Shown here piece by piece: positions 41,792 through 51,125 of a DNA stretch of 64,000 bases. Every line of letters begins with the position of its first letter. Position 1 is the first letter of the stretch. The position numbers and the translations under genes were made by a program. The notes under the pieces are model-generated. The model was not told the DNA's origin, ran no database searches, and saw only the letters and a list, made by a program, of their open reading frames with translations. The DNA comes from Kistimonas scapharcae (GTDB lineage: Bacteria; Pseudomonadota; Gammaproteobacteria; Pseudomonadales; Endozoicomonadaceae): contig NZ_BAABFL010000016.1 in assembly GCF_039540975.1 (NCBI RefSeq), positions 1 to 64,000 of the forward strand. Direction: 5' to 3'.

Positions 41792-43837
41792 TCAGATGAC
41801 AGCAGCGAGACGAGAGCCCTGGTCAATCGCACGCTTGGCATCCAGCTCACCGGCCTCATCGGCACCACCGATCAGGTGGACGTTGACACCGGCTGCTTCA
41901 ATCCCAGCCTGCAGTTCTCGCAGGGGTTCCTGACCGGCGCAGACAATCACCGTGTCCACCGGCAACACCTTGGCTTCACCATCCTGCAGGATATGTAATC
42001 CTTCATCGTCCACTTTCTGGTATTCCACTTTATTGAGCATCACAACATTCTTGTGCTTAAGGGTTGCCCTGTGAATCCAGCCAGTGGTCTTACCCAGATT
42101 CTGCCCTACCTTGCTCTTCTTACGTTGCAGCAGGAACACCTCCCGGGGAGACTGCGGCAATTGCTGCGACATACCTTCAACACCACCGCGAACATTGAAA
42201 TCCTTGTCAATCCCCCACTCATTGAAGAAGGCTTCTTTGCTCAAGCTGCTGGATTGACCTTCGTGAGTGATGAATTCCGCCACATCAAAACCGATACCGC
42301 CGGCTCCTATCACCGCGACTGTCTTACCCACTGGTTTGCCATACTTCAGCACATCCAGATAGCCCAGCACTTTCTCATGCTCGATGCCATCAATAGCCGG
42401 CTTTCTTGGTACAATGCCGGTTGCCAGCACCACTTCGTCAAAACCAATACCCAGCAGATCACCCGCCGTCACCTTCTGACCCAGCTGCAGATCAACACCG
42501 GTTAACTCAATGCGGCGACGGAAGTAGCGCAAGGTTTCATAGAACTCTTCCTTGCCCGGAATCAGCTTGGCCACATTGAACTGACCACCAATGTCATTGG
42601 CCTGATCAAACAGGGTCACCGCATGCCCGCGCTCAGCCGCGACTGTCGCAAAGGCCAGACCCGCTGGACCGGCACCCACAACAGCAATCTTTTTACGGGT
42701 TTCTTCCTGCTTCAACGGAATGTAATTCAACTCGGTCTCATGACAGGCACGGGGATTGACCAGGCAGCTCGTCAGTTTGGCCTGGAACGTATGATCCAGA
42801 CAGGCCTGGTTACAGCCGATGCAGGTGTTGATTTCATCTGCACGACCCTGCTCAGCCTTGATAACGAATTCACCATCCGCTAGGAAGGGGCGTGCCATGG
42901 AGACCATGTCCGCCTGACCATTCGCAAGAACCTCTTCCGCCACCTCGGGGGTATTGATACGGTTGGTCGTAACCAGCGGAATACCCACTTCCCCTTTCAG
43001 TTTCGCGGTCACATCCGTAAACGCCGCGCGAGGCACCATGGTGGCAATGGTCGGAATACGGGCTTCATGCCAGCCAATCCCGGTATTGATCAGGGTGGCG
43101 CCGGCTTCTTCCACTTTTTTCGCCAACGTGACAATTTCATCCCAGACACTACCACCTTCGACCAGATCCAGCATTGAAAGGCGATAAATGATAATGAAAT
43201 CTGTCCCTACCCGCTCACGCACACGACGAATGATTTCGAGCGGCAGCCGGATTCGGTTTTCATAACTGCCACCCCAGCGATCGGTCCGTTTGTTGACCCG
43301 CTCGGCAATGAACTGGTTAATGAAATACCCTTCAGACCCCATGATCTCAACGCCGTCATAGCCAGCCTTCTGCGCCAGTGCAGCGCAATTGATGAAATCC
43401 TGGATCTGACCTTCGATTTCCTCTTCCGTCAATTCATGGGGTTTGAAGGGGTTAATGGGAGCCTGCACTGCAGAAGGGGCAACACTTTTAGGGCTATAGG
43501 CGTAACGACCGGCATGAAGAATCTGCATACAGATCTTGCCGCCTTCCTTATGGACAGCCTCCGTCACAATCCGGTGCTCTTCGGCTTCTGCTTCCGTATT
43601 CAGCTTGGCAGCGCCCATCGCCACGGCGCCTTCGGCATTCGGCCCAATACCGCCGGTGACAATGAGGCCAACCCCGCCACGGGCACGCTCCGCGTAGAAC
43701 GCAGCAAGGCGTTCAAAGCCTTTCGGGCGCTCTTCAAGCCCGGTATGCATGGATCCCATCAGAGTCCGGTTACGCAACGTTGTGAAACCCAGGTCAAGCG
43801 GCTCCAGCAGGTGCGGGTATTGGTCGTGTCCTGACAT
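41792..43837 (-). CDS. fadH: NADPH-dependent 2,4-dienoyl-CoA reductase
   Basis: It reduces 2,4-dienoyl-CoA so that polyunsaturated fatty acids can enter beta-oxidation, and so complements fadBA in this window. The 681 residues contain an old-yellow-enzyme TIM barrel (FMN), a 4Fe-4S cluster with Cys339, 342, 346 and 358 (CIGCNQACLDH), and a C-terminal FAD/NADPH domain (VVGAGPAGLAFA, VIGAGGIGFDVAEF). GAGGAGA sits 5 nt before the ATG at 43837. Divergent from the AraC-family gene. Confidence 0.96.
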   Translation of the reverse strand: MSGHDQYPHLLEPLDLGFTTLRNRTLMGSMHTGLEERPKGFERLAAFYAERARGGVGLIVTGGIGPNAEGAVAMGAAKLNTEAEAEEHRIVTEAVHKEGGKICMQILHAGRYAYSPKSVAPSAVQAPINPFKPHELTEEEIEGQIQDFINCAALAQKAGYDGVEIMGSEGYFINQFIAERVNKRTDRWGGSYENRIRLPLEIIRRVRERVGTDFIIIYRLSMLDLVEGGSVWDEIVTLAKKVEEAGATLINTGIGWHEARIPTIATMVPRAAFTDVTAKLKGEVGIPLVTTNRINTPEVAEEVLANGQADMVSMARPFLADGEFVIKAEQGRADEINTCIGCNQACLDHTFQAKLTSCLVNPRACHETELNYIPLKQEETRKKIAVVGAGPAGLAFATVAAERGHAVTLFDQANDIGGQFNVAKLIPGKEEFYETLRYFRRRIELTGVDLQLGQKVTAGDLLGIGFDEVVLATGIVPRKPAIDGIEHEKVLGYLDVLKYGKPVGKTVAVIGAGGIGFDVAEFITHEGQSSSLSKEAFFNEWGIDKDFNVRGGVEGMSQQLPQSPREVFLLQRKKSKVGQNLGKTTGWIHRATLKHKNVVMLNKVEYQKVDDEGLHILQDGEAKVLPVDTVIVCAGQEPLRELQAGIEAAGVNVHLIGGADEAGELDAKRAIDQGSRLAAVI

Positions 43838-44055
43838 ACGATTCTCCTCACTCATCAGCAGGCGGCATTATCTGTTGTTGTTCGTGATCAAGCCGCATTG
43901 ATGATATTCAATGTGCCCGTTATGCTCACGAGGGTTTGTCCGCCGTTATTCACGGTTTAGAATTCAGGTTATTGTCCAGACGACAGTAATCGTAAGGGCA
44001 TATCGAGACAATGACCGAAAACAACAAATCACTGACCGTGGATGCACGTTAGACA

Positions 44056-45087
44056 ATGAAGCTGGGTGAGCTGTCGCTGAATTTTACCCTGCCCCTGCTG
44101 AACGCAGTTCGCAGCAGTGGATACGATCCGTCACCGGTGCTTGAACGGTTCAGCATTACACCGGAGCAACTCGACAACCAACGCCACTGGATCTCCATTG
44201 GCCGGTTCATGCGACTCGGTCACGCACTGATCGAATTAACAGGCAACCCCGCACTGGGTCTGAAAGCCGGTGAACACAGCCGCCTGCACGGGCTGGGATT
44301 ATGCGGTTATACCGCCATGACCGCAGATACATTGGGAGACGCCCTGTCATTACTGGTAAGGCTCGAGCCCTTATACGGTCGAAATATCCGCGGACAGTCC
44401 CGTTATCAGGAAACCTCAGACGCAGGTATTCTCCGGTTTTACTCCATAGCCCCTTATAACGAATACAACCGGTTTGTCGTTGATAGCGTACTGAGTGGCT
44501 GGTACCAGTTATGTGCATTACTAACCGGCGCCGACAATCTTGTAAGGGAAGTCCATTTTGAATTTCCAGCGCCCCATTACGTAGCAGCCTATGTTGAAGC
44601 CTTTAACCTACCGGTACTCTTTGGCCAACCACACAATCAACTGATACTGGGATCAAAGACACCTTCAACGCCCTGCCTGTTTGCTAACCCGGCCGATCAT
44701 ACGGCCTTTCTCACCCAGTGCGAACAACGCCTTCATAATCTGGCAGAGTGGAATAGCTATCGGAGCAAAACGGCCCAGATCATCGCCTCATTGCTTCCGG
44801 ACACCACACCGGGACTGGATGATGTCGCGGAAAAACTGCACCTGCCGGCATGGACCTTGCGGCGCAAATTGCAGGAAGAAGCGACCAGTTTTAAGCAACT
44901 TCTGGATGAAACCCGTGAATCATTGGCCAGCGCCTGGCTGAAAGAGTCAGATTATGCCCTGTCTGAAATTGCCTTCATGACAGGTTTTTCATCAACGGAA
45001 GCCTTCCAGCGTGCATTTAAACGCTGGAGTGGCCTAACGCCGGGAGAATTCCGGCGCCAACATCAGGTTGGCCGCCGGAATCGATAG
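44056..45087 (+). CDS. AraC family transcriptional regulator
   Basis: The 343-residue regulator has an N-terminal ligand-binding domain of the AraC_N/OruR type (LGELSLNFTLPLLNAVRSSGYDP) and a C-terminal double helix-turn-helix (VAEKLHLPAWTLRRKLQEE; LSEIAFMTGFSSTEAFQRAFKRWSGLTPGEFR). Divergent from fadH, 218 bp apart, so fadH may be a target. The ligand is unknown; a fatty acid derivative would fit the neighbour. Confidence 0.9.
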   Translation: MKLGELSLNFTLPLLNAVRSSGYDPSPVLERFSITPEQLDNQRHWISIGRFMRLGHALIELTGNPALGLKAGEHSRLHGLGLCGYTAMTADTLGDALSLLVRLEPLYGRNIRGQSRYQETSDAGILRFYSIAPYNEYNRFVVDSVLSGWYQLCALLTGADNLVREVHFEFPAPHYVAAYVEAFNLPVLFGQPHNQLILGSKTPSTPCLFANPADHTAFLTQCEQRLHNLAEWNSYRSKTAQIIASLLPDTTPGLDDVAEKLHLPAWTLRRKLQEEATSFKQLLDETRESLASAWLKESDYALSEIAFMTGFSSTEAFQRAFKRWSGLTPGEFRRQHQVGRRNR

Positions 45088-45100
45088 GAGGGGTTCGCTA

Positions 45101-45718
45101 TCAGGCAACGATATCGAGCAGTTCAACATCAAACACAAGGGCAGCATACGGAGGGATAGCACCACCCGCACCACGCTCTCCATACGCCAGATTATGGGGA
45201 ATGTGCAACTTGTACTTATCACCGACACGCATCATCTGCAGCGCTTCAATCCAGCCGGCAATCACCCCAGTCACCGGAAACTCTGCCGGCTCACCACGGG
45301 AAACAGAACTGTCAAAGACGGTGCCATCCACCAGCATGCCGTGGTAATGAACACGTACAGTATTGTCACGTGAAGCCTGCTGACCCTCACCTTCTACAAG
45401 AATTTCATACTGCAGACCTGATTCAGTCACTTTAACGGTATCGCGCTTGGCGTTTTCTGCCAGATAGGCTTCGCCTTCAGCCATTAATACCTTGGCTTTC
45501 TCTTCATGTTCAGCCTGCATTTTCTGACTGATCACGGAAAACGCTTCCTTTACCAGCGCAGGCTCAACAGCCCAGCCTTCCCCACGCAGCGCATCCGCAA
45601 GACCCTGCTGAACGGCTTCAATAGACAGCCCTTCAAAGCTCTGGCTGGCCAGCTGGTCACCCATCTGACGACCAATACCGTAACTGGCCTGCTGTTCGTG
45701 GGTTTCGTAATCAGACAT
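45101..45718 (-). CDS. fklB: FKBP-type peptidyl-prolyl cis-trans isomerase, FKBP22/FklB type
   Basis: It catalyses proline isomerisation in protein folding. The 205 residues comprise an N-terminal helical dimerisation domain (SYGIGRQMGDQLASQ..., about 10-90) and a C-terminal FKBP domain (VRVHYHGMLVDGTVFDSS; GERGAGGAIPPYAALVFDVELLDI). No signal peptide, so cytoplasmic like E. coli FklB. It converges on the AraC gene with 13 bp between stops. Confidence 0.95.
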   Translation of the reverse strand: MSDYETHEQQASYGIGRQMGDQLASQSFEGLSIEAVQQGLADALRGEGWAVEPALVKEAFSVISQKMQAEHEEKAKVLMAEGEAYLAENAKRDTVKVTESGLQYEILVEGEGQQASRDNTVRVHYHGMLVDGTVFDSSVSRGEPAEFPVTGVIAGWIEALQMMRVGDKYKLHIPHNLAYGERGAGGAIPPYAALVFDVELLDIVA

Positions 45719-45805
45719 TCAACTGCTCCGCTGTAGGGTAAAGGGGGCAAGAATATCAGAATGGCAGCGAGAAAGGGATACACGACAAACATGTAATAAA
45801 GACAA

Positions 45806-45837
45806 CAAAAAAGCCTGCAATCATTGATTACAGGCTT
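45806..45837 (-). terminator. terminator of the tRNA-Val/tRNA-Asp operon
   Basis: On the minus strand AAGCCTG...CAGGCTT forms a strong hairpin (arms 45831-45837 and 45811-45817 plus further pairs) followed by a T-rich tract (45812-45806). It begins a few bases after the tRNA-Asp CCA end. Confidence 0.88.
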
Positions 45838-45844
45838 TCTTATC

Positions 45845-45921
45845 TGGCGGACCGGACGGGGCTCGAACCCGCGACCTCCGGCGTGACAGGCCGGCATTCT
45901 AACCAACTGAACTACCGGTCC
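45845..45921 (-). tRNA. tRNA-Asp(GTC)
   Basis: 77 nt with encoded CCA. Acceptor GGACCGG pairs with CCGGTCC, discriminator G73 as expected for Asp; D arm TAGTTCAGTTGG; anticodon loop CTGTCAC (GTC); T loop GGTTCGAGCC. Confidence 0.97.
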
Positions 45922-45942
45922 GCTTTTGTGCAGCACTTGTTT

Positions 45943-46018
45943 TGGTGGGTGATGACGGGATCGAACCGCCGACCCTCTGCTTGTAAGGCAGATGCTCTCC
46001 CAGCTGAGCTAATCACCC
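45943..46018 (-). tRNA. tRNA-Val(TAC)
   Basis: 76 nt with encoded CCA. Acceptor GGGTGAT pairs with ATCACCC, discriminator A73; D arm TAGCTCAGCTGGGAGAGC; anticodon loop CTTACAA (TAC); T loop GGTTCGATCC. It precedes tRNA-Asp by 21 bp in the same transcript. Confidence 0.97.
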
Positions 46019-46088
46019 AACACGCTTTCAAACGCCACCTTCGCGGAGAAGGTTGTCACTGACGTCTGCAAGTGGCTACGGGAAGCGC

Positions 46089-46116
46089 ATTCTACAGATT
46101 TACCGGTACAGGTCAA
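46089..46116 (-). promoter_or_regulatory. tRNA operon promoter
   Basis: On the minus strand TTGACC (46116-46111), a 16-bp spacer and TAGAAT (46094-46089) are followed by GCGCTTCCC. A GC-rich discriminator is typical of stable RNA promoters under stringent control. Confidence 0.75.
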
Positions 46117-46158
46117 TGCCCCAATCCAGAAAAAGACGACAACCTCATAATATTCAGG

Positions 46159-46665
46159 CTAATAGGACAACCGCATAAAGACTTTGACTACGCCATCCTG
46201 CTCGGTACGATCGATACGAATCTGGCGAATCTGCAGGTGTTCTTTTTCGTTCAAATAAATCAGCCACCCCAACAGCTTCTGGTAGGGTACTTCATCAATC
46301 CATACTGACACCCCCTGTCGCGCGGGCTGCACGCGGGTCAGGGTCAAGCCTGAACGCTTACCGGAAGAAGCAATCACCGACGCAGCATCTTTCGTTGGGG
46401 CAGACTGCGAAGACGCTGTCACTACGGATCTCGCCTTGCCCTGGTTAGCCACCATCAGCGCATGGGTTTCTTTTTCATAGACATAATCCGCCCGCTGCTT
46501 GGCCGACCAGCTCGCGATGGGATGCCATACCGCAAAATACACCAGCATCACTGCAAAAAATATCGACAATACCAGCAGCGCCCGCTGATCACGGCTGGAC
46601 AATTGCGCATAATAATCCCGCGCACGGTCCAGATAAGGTGCTAAAGCATCGACCAATTTACCCAT
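46159..46665 (-). CDS. gspM: type II secretion system protein M (XcpZ)
   Basis: GspM is an inner membrane platform protein that binds GspL. It has 168 residues with a short cytoplasmic N terminus, one helix (about 28-47, ALLVLSIFFAVMLVYFAVW) and a periplasmic ferredoxin-like domain. Last gene of the minus-strand gspE-M operon, 56 bp after gspL. Length and topology match the family. Confidence 0.92.
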   Translation of the reverse strand: MGKLVDALAPYLDRARDYYAQLSSRDQRALLVLSIFFAVMLVYFAVWHPIASWSAKQRADYVYEKETHALMVANQGKARSVVTASSQSAPTKDAASVIASSGKRSGLTLTRVQPARQGVSVWIDEVPYQKLLGWLIYLNEKEHLQIRQIRIDRTEQDGVVKVFMRLSY

Positions 46666-46721
46666 GATGACGTTTAATCCTTACCAGTGAACCCATTAAA
46701 CTTATCAATCTCAACATTTCC

Positions 46722-48077
46722 CTATGACGACCTCATACTAAGACGGGCAACCACCGTATTTCCTTCCTGGTTCGCAGTTTCCATTGTCGCCTTTAACCCC
46801 GCGTCACGAAGAGCCTCCAGGTAACGGTTGACCGCTTCAAAACTCGCCGCCGCAACATTCAGCGTAACCCCGTCACCACTCTCATTGAAATCCAGGCTTT
46901 TTGGCTCGACGCCCTTTGCCCCAGCCTGAGCACTGACCCTGGACAGGGTGTTTAACACCTGCAGGAAACCATTATCTGTTTTTGCCGTGCCAGCCCGCTT
47001 TAGCAGACTGTTAAAGCGGTTCCTGACATCCACCACCGAGCGGTCACCCGAATTAATTTCCTTATAAAGCGCATAATTTTGATCATAATAATGAGCCGCC
47101 TGATGCTGAAACCAGAACCCTTGTCCTAGATAGAAGACAAATTCTAGTGCAACCCAGACCCCAGCTACCCAGGCAACCGGACGCCACTGGCGCCAACGCT
47201 TGCCCGCCTTTCTGGGACACTTAAAAGCACCACTGCGGAATTCCACCAGCGCTCTTGCTCTGCGCTGCTCAGACAACAATGACGCGAGAGCCGATAACAC
47301 ACTGCCGCCATTGATACCCTGATACTCTATCTTGCCCCCCTCCCCTGCCAAAGCAGTCATCTGGGCAATATCCGTTTCACTCTCACTGCGTTCGGAAAGT
47401 ACTTTAATCGTAGTGATCATATTCTCAGGCTCTGACGTGCCCTTATCGTCATCGACCTGCACCGCAGTGCTCTGATCAATCAAATCATGATGAAGATACT
47501 GACCAAGCAAAAAAGGCAATGCTTCACGATCCACGGTCTGCGCCGGCTTTTCATGGGAGGCAATCGTCACCATTCCCTGTTCAAACAGCAACATGATCGT
47601 TTGGTCATCGGTATGCCAAAGGCCGTTCTCAGACACAACACTAACAGGCGAAATGCCACTTTCTGCGAGCGTATCTATCAATTCCTGCATAGCCGCCACA
47701 GGAAGATGTCCGACTAGTACACTGTCACGCCCAGTTTCCGACAAGCCGACAATATGTTGTTCTTCAACATTGCCGATCAGGCTTTCTTCAATCAGATAAG
47801 GCAGTGCCTGCTTCAGGTGTTTTTTCTGAGCCGATGTCACCGGCAAACGATGGAGACCGGCTAAAGTACCGGGCAATAACACCGTAACCTGTTCTGGCCA
47901 CTGCTCCGGCGCCTCGTTCTGTACTTGTTCAGCCCAGACCTGAAGATCAGTAATACAGCCCTGCCGGATGGTCGTCTCATCGTCTGACGCTTGCCCTCTC
48001 ACCATCCACTGAACAGGGGAAGTTACGCCTTCTCCATGCACAGATGGCATGATACGAATGACAAGTTCCTGATTCAT
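46722..48077 (-). CDS. gspL: type II secretion system protein L (XcpY)
   Basis: GspL connects the ATPase GspE to the inner membrane platform. It has 451 residues: an actin-like cytoplasmic domain (about 1-255), one helix near VAWVAGVWVALEFVFYLGQGF and a periplasmic domain. I chose the ATG at 48077, preceded by GAGGTGA, rather than the adjacent TTG at 48080. It starts 3 bp after the gspK stop. Confidence 0.93.
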   Translation of the reverse strand: MNQELVIRIMPSVHGEGVTSPVQWMVRGQASDDETTIRQGCITDLQVWAEQVQNEAPEQWPEQVTVLLPGTLAGLHRLPVTSAQKKHLKQALPYLIEESLIGNVEEQHIVGLSETGRDSVLVGHLPVAAMQELIDTLAESGISPVSVVSENGLWHTDDQTIMLLFEQGMVTIASHEKPAQTVDREALPFLLGQYLHHDLIDQSTAVQVDDDKGTSEPENMITTIKVLSERSESETDIAQMTALAGEGGKIEYQGINGGSVLSALASLLSEQRRARALVEFRSGAFKCPRKAGKRWRQWRPVAWVAGVWVALEFVFYLGQGFWFQHQAAHYYDQNYALYKEINSGDRSVVDVRNRFNSLLKRAGTAKTDNGFLQVLNTLSRVSAQAGAKGVEPKSLDFNESGDGVTLNVAAASFEAVNRYLEALRDAGLKATMETANQEGNTVVARLSMRSS

Positions 48078-48080
48078 CAA

Positions 48081-49088
48081 TCACCTCACCGACTCACGCA
48101 GGGCTGCAACCCACTTCGGGGACACATCCAGTTCTCGACCTATCACGGTCACTTTGCCTTCATCATCCCTGGCAAGCCGGGAATGGAGATAAAACGTCAC
48201 ATCGCGGTATACCGCCTTGATATAGACACTGAAGAAACGACTTTTCACATCAAGGTTCAGCTTCTTAAGCACATTTTCGTCAATCTTTCCCTTGATGAGT
48301 GGGTGCTTCTTGAAGGTCTCAACATCAGAAAAACCGTCACGGCCCCGTCCATCAATAAAGGCTTTGGCATCCGATTCACTGAGCCGGTCAGACAGGCTCT
48401 GGAAAACCGTTGCCGTCATCGTATTGGCATTCAGGCCAGCCTTGCTGTCCGGCAGGACAGTGACATGTGGCAACAACCGTGCAAATTCATCCGGCGTTAA
48501 TAGCTGCAACAATTTCAATTCCGACACCGAAGCCATCAAGGTGTCACCCGTTCGATAGGGGGGGGACGCCGTCAAGTAGAGACTGTCTTCCGCACCACTG
48601 CCAGAGACTTCCTGGCCGGGATCAATCCAATCCCTGATACGATACGCCAGTCTCGGATCGATTTTTTCATAAGACAGAATCCTGACCAGTGTTTCCAGAA
48701 TTTCCTTACCTTGCCCATCTGCCAGGAGATTAAGGTTAAAGCGTCCCTGGTCATCAAGTACCTGAATAGATATCTCGCCTTCGGCAACTTCAAACCGGTC
48801 ATTGGCGTCAGCCCAGGATTCAAACCAGTGATCAACTGGTTTTCCCTCTTTTTTGTCCTTTTTTTTATCTTCTTCTAACAATAACGCCACATAGTGTTCA
48901 GCACCAAGGGCGTAGTGCTTAGCCTGGACATACTGCAGATAGCGCGACTGCTTCTCCGTATTATGATAAAGCCTTGTCGCAATACCTGCTGCCACAACGG
49001 CAATAATGGCAAAAATCAGGAGCACAAAAATCAATGCGACTCCGGATTCACGGGATTTGGCGTGACGATTCCTGCCTGAGCCCCTCAT
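48081..49088 (-). CDS. gspK: type II secretion system minor pseudopilin K (XcpX)
   Basis: GspK caps the pseudopilus tip with GspI and GspJ. It has 335 residues with an N-terminal class III-like leader and hydrophobic helix (ESGVALIFVLLIFAIIAVVAAGIA), where the residue after the cleaved Gly is variable as usual in GspK, and a large soluble insertion domain with acidic calcium-site candidates. Start overlaps the gspJ stop as ATGA, so the two are coupled. Confidence 0.94.
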   Translation of the reverse strand: MRGSGRNRHAKSRESGVALIFVLLIFAIIAVVAAGIATRLYHNTEKQSRYLQYVQAKHYALGAEHYVALLLEEDKKKDKKEGKPVDHWFESWADANDRFEVAEGEISIQVLDDQGRFNLNLLADGQGKEILETLVRILSYEKIDPRLAYRIRDWIDPGQEVSGSGAEDSLYLTASPPYRTGDTLMASVSELKLLQLLTPDEFARLLPHVTVLPDSKAGLNANTMTATVFQSLSDRLSESDAKAFIDGRGRDGFSDVETFKKHPLIKGKIDENVLKKLNLDVKSRFFSVYIKAVYRDVTFYLHSRLARDDEGKVTVIGRELDVSPKWVAALRESVR

Positions 49089-49786
49089 GAACCATTCCCC
49101 CCATTATTGGGAGATGGCGGCGCCTGCTCCGTTTGCAGTTGAGGCTCATAGCTCAGACCCGGTAATTGCATTCTGATGTAGCCATACTCAGGATGCTCAA
49201 TCACGACCTCAACCAGCGCCGGTAGCAGGTAGGGTCGCAGACTCTGTTTCTCTGATTGAGGCGGCCATGTTTTATGCCAGCGTTTCCGGCTGTCACGGAA
49301 ACGAAAGCGAATGGCATCCACATCCTCCATCAGCACCTGTTGCTGGGGCTCCAGGAATATGCCCCGATCAAGAACCAGCCAATAACGCCGAATCAGCTGG
49401 CGGTCAGATAGCTCGTAAGACACCCGCTGCAGATCACTACGCAATTCCCCGGTAATGTTACGCCAACCCGAACGAGTAAATTCGAGCAATTTACCGTCCT
49501 GACCGGCCACCATTGCGGATTGGCGCTGACCAAACTCATCTTTTATAGGACGAATCGCAAGCTGCAACAGGTCTTTTTCCAGAACCAGCCGTGCACGCTG
49601 CATAACGCCGACATTCTCCCAAACGGCAATCGATGATTCCTGCATCTGGGTAACGGACTTCAGCAGGCGATAGCAGGCTGTCGCAATGAGCGCGAAAATA
49701 GCAATCGCGATCAACAACTCCAGTAATGTAAAACCGCCTGAACGCCTCAGCGAAGGGGCTTGTGCAGGAATCCGGTTAGACCCCAT
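49085..49786 (-). CDS. gspJ: type II secretion system minor pseudopilin J (XcpW)
   Basis: The 233-residue pseudopilin has the prepilin cleavage site RRSGG-FTLLELLIAIAIFALI. It is part of the GspI-J-K tip complex. A strong AAGGAGG ribosome site precedes the ATG at 49786, inside the gspI 3' end; the coding overlap with gspI is 40 bp, unusual but supported by that site. The leader before the cleavage site is 18 residues long. Confidence 0.94.
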   Translation of the reverse strand: MGSNRIPAQAPSLRRSGGFTLLELLIAIAIFALIATACYRLLKSVTQMQESSIAVWENVGVMQRARLVLEKDLLQLAIRPIKDEFGQRQSAMVAGQDGKLLEFTRSGWRNITGELRSDLQRVSYELSDRQLIRRYWLVLDRGIFLEPQQQVLMEDVDAIRFRFRDSRKRWHKTWPPQSEKQSLRPYLLPALVEVVIEHPEYGYIRMQLPGLSYEPQLQTEQAPPSPNNGGNGS

Positions 49787-50130
49787 ATTGCCTCCTTCTT
49801 GTTTTCAGGCAGTTGATTGCCCGCAAAAACGGTCACTTCTACCCGGTAAAAGCCCGCTTTGTCGGTTTCAAGCACATCACTCTGCACATACCAGTCCCGC
49901 CCTGACATCACCTGCGGTCCGCCGAAACTCCCGACCTGCAGGTTATCCGCATCCTGATAAAAGTGGTTGATCGCCTGGTCCGCCAGCCAGTTCGCGATGA
50001 TCCTGTCCTGTATCTGAGCCGTTCGTTTCACGGCATTCCCGTCAGAGAGCAACAAGGCTGAGGCCGCCACAGCAAAGATAACCAGCGCTATCATGACCTC
50101 AAGCAATGTGAACCCTGACGTACGCCGCAT
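49747..50130 (-). CDS. gspI: type II secretion system minor pseudopilin I (XcpV)
   Basis: A pseudopilin of 127 residues from the ATG at 50130, with leader MRRTSG-FTLLEVMIALVIFAVAASALL. GspI nucleates the tip complex. The frame extends to 50199 over the end of gspH, but that would give a 29-residue leader; the shorter start fits the family better, though its ribosome site is weak. Overlap with gspJ is 40 bp. Confidence 0.92.
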   Translation of the reverse strand: MRRTSGFTLLEVMIALVIFAVAASALLLSDGNAVKRTAQIQDRIIANWLADQAINHFYQDADNLQVGSFGGPQVMSGRDWYVQSDVLETDKAGFYRVEVTVFAGNQLPENKKEAIWGLTGFLHKPLR

Positions 50131-50170
50131 CAACCGTTTTTTCCTATTAAAACCAACCCCTGGTTCTTGC

Positions 50171-50665
50171 TCATGGCATTGACACCGCAGACAATCCATC
50201 GGATGACAACTGCAGGGTTTGCTGTCCGTCTGTCCCCAGATACAGATTCAATTGAAACGGAGTCATCAATCCGTCACTGAACATGACGATTAATGGTTTC
50301 TGTTCGTTACCGGGCAAATTCGACGGTACCGGTTCTATCACGTCCATCCGGATGCGATCCGAAAATTGATGCGGCCTGTAGTGTGCGTCCTCGTATTTTT
50401 TCCAGGCCTCATTATCCCGTGACCAGCGCCACCAGTAATAACCATTATCTGTGGTAGAAAGCCCATACTCCTGACCATCAAGCAGTGCACGATCTCGGGC
50501 CTGCTCCATTAATAGCTGTAACCGCTGAGACTCATCCTGCAAGGCTTGTGCAGGGCCTGACGACCGGGGAGCGAGGAGTGTCACACCCAGAATAATCCCG
50601 ATGATCAATATGACCACCAGTATCTCAATCAGCGTAAACCCCCTGTTTCTGGCCGCCCGATACAC
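50171..50665 (-). CDS. gspH: type II secretion system minor pseudopilin H (XcpU)
   Basis: The 164-residue pseudopilin has the cleavage site AARNRG-FTLIEILVVILIIGIILG. It bridges the tip complex to the major pseudopilin. It starts 1 bp after the gspG stop. Cytoplasmic leader of nine residues and C-terminal beta sandwich fit the family. Confidence 0.93.
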   Translation of the reverse strand: MYRAARNRGFTLIEILVVILIIGIILGVTLLAPRSSGPAQALQDESQRLQLLMEQARDRALLDGQEYGLSTTDNGYYWWRWSRDNEAWKKYEDAHYRPHQFSDRIRMDVIEPVPSNLPGNEQKPLIVMFSDGLMTPFQLNLYLGTDGQQTLQLSSDGLSAVSMP

Positions 50666-50666
50666 G

Positions 50667-51104
50667 TTACTCTTCCCAGTTACCTATTTCGGCATTAATG
50701 CCGTCACCACCGACGCGACCATCCGCCCCGAGTGAATAAACATCAAAGCTGCGGGTGTTGTGCGTACCTGGTACTTCATATTGGTAAGGATGCCCCCAGG
50801 GATCGACCGGCACCTTGGGCAGGTAACCATCCGGATTCCAGCGCCGCGGCTCAGGACTGCCGGAAGGCTCTTTTACCAGCGCATCCAACCCCTGCTCGGT
50901 ACTTGGATAAAAGCCATTATCCAGCCGATACATTTCCAGTGCGCTGGCTATGGCATTGACATCTGTCCGGGCCACCGTCGCCTTGGCCTGATCCGGCCGG
51001 CTCATAATGGTGGGCACAACCAGCGCCGCCAGAATACCCAAAATGACGACCACCACCATAATTTCTATGAGTGTAAAACCACCCTGCCGCCTGTCCTGCA
51101 TCAT
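50667..51104 (-). CDS. gspG: type II secretion system major pseudopilin G (XcpT)
   Basis: GspG forms the pseudopilus shaft that pushes folded cargo through the secretin. It has 145 residues with cleavage site RRQGG-FTLIEIMVVVVILGILAALVVP and the conserved MYRLDNGFYPSTEQGLDALV and calcium-site region YSLGADGRVGGDGINAEIGNW. AGGAGGT is 6 nt before the ATG at 51104; the frame start at 51122 would lie within that ribosome site. Confidence 0.96.
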   Translation of the reverse strand: MMQDRRQGGFTLIEIMVVVVILGILAALVVPTIMSRPDQAKATVARTDVNAIASALEMYRLDNGFYPSTEQGLDALVKEPSGSPEPRRWNPDGYLPKVPVDPWGHPYQYEVPGTHNTRSFDVYSLGADGRVGGDGINAEIGNWEE

Positions 51105-51125
51105 GTCTCTACCTCCTGACACCGA

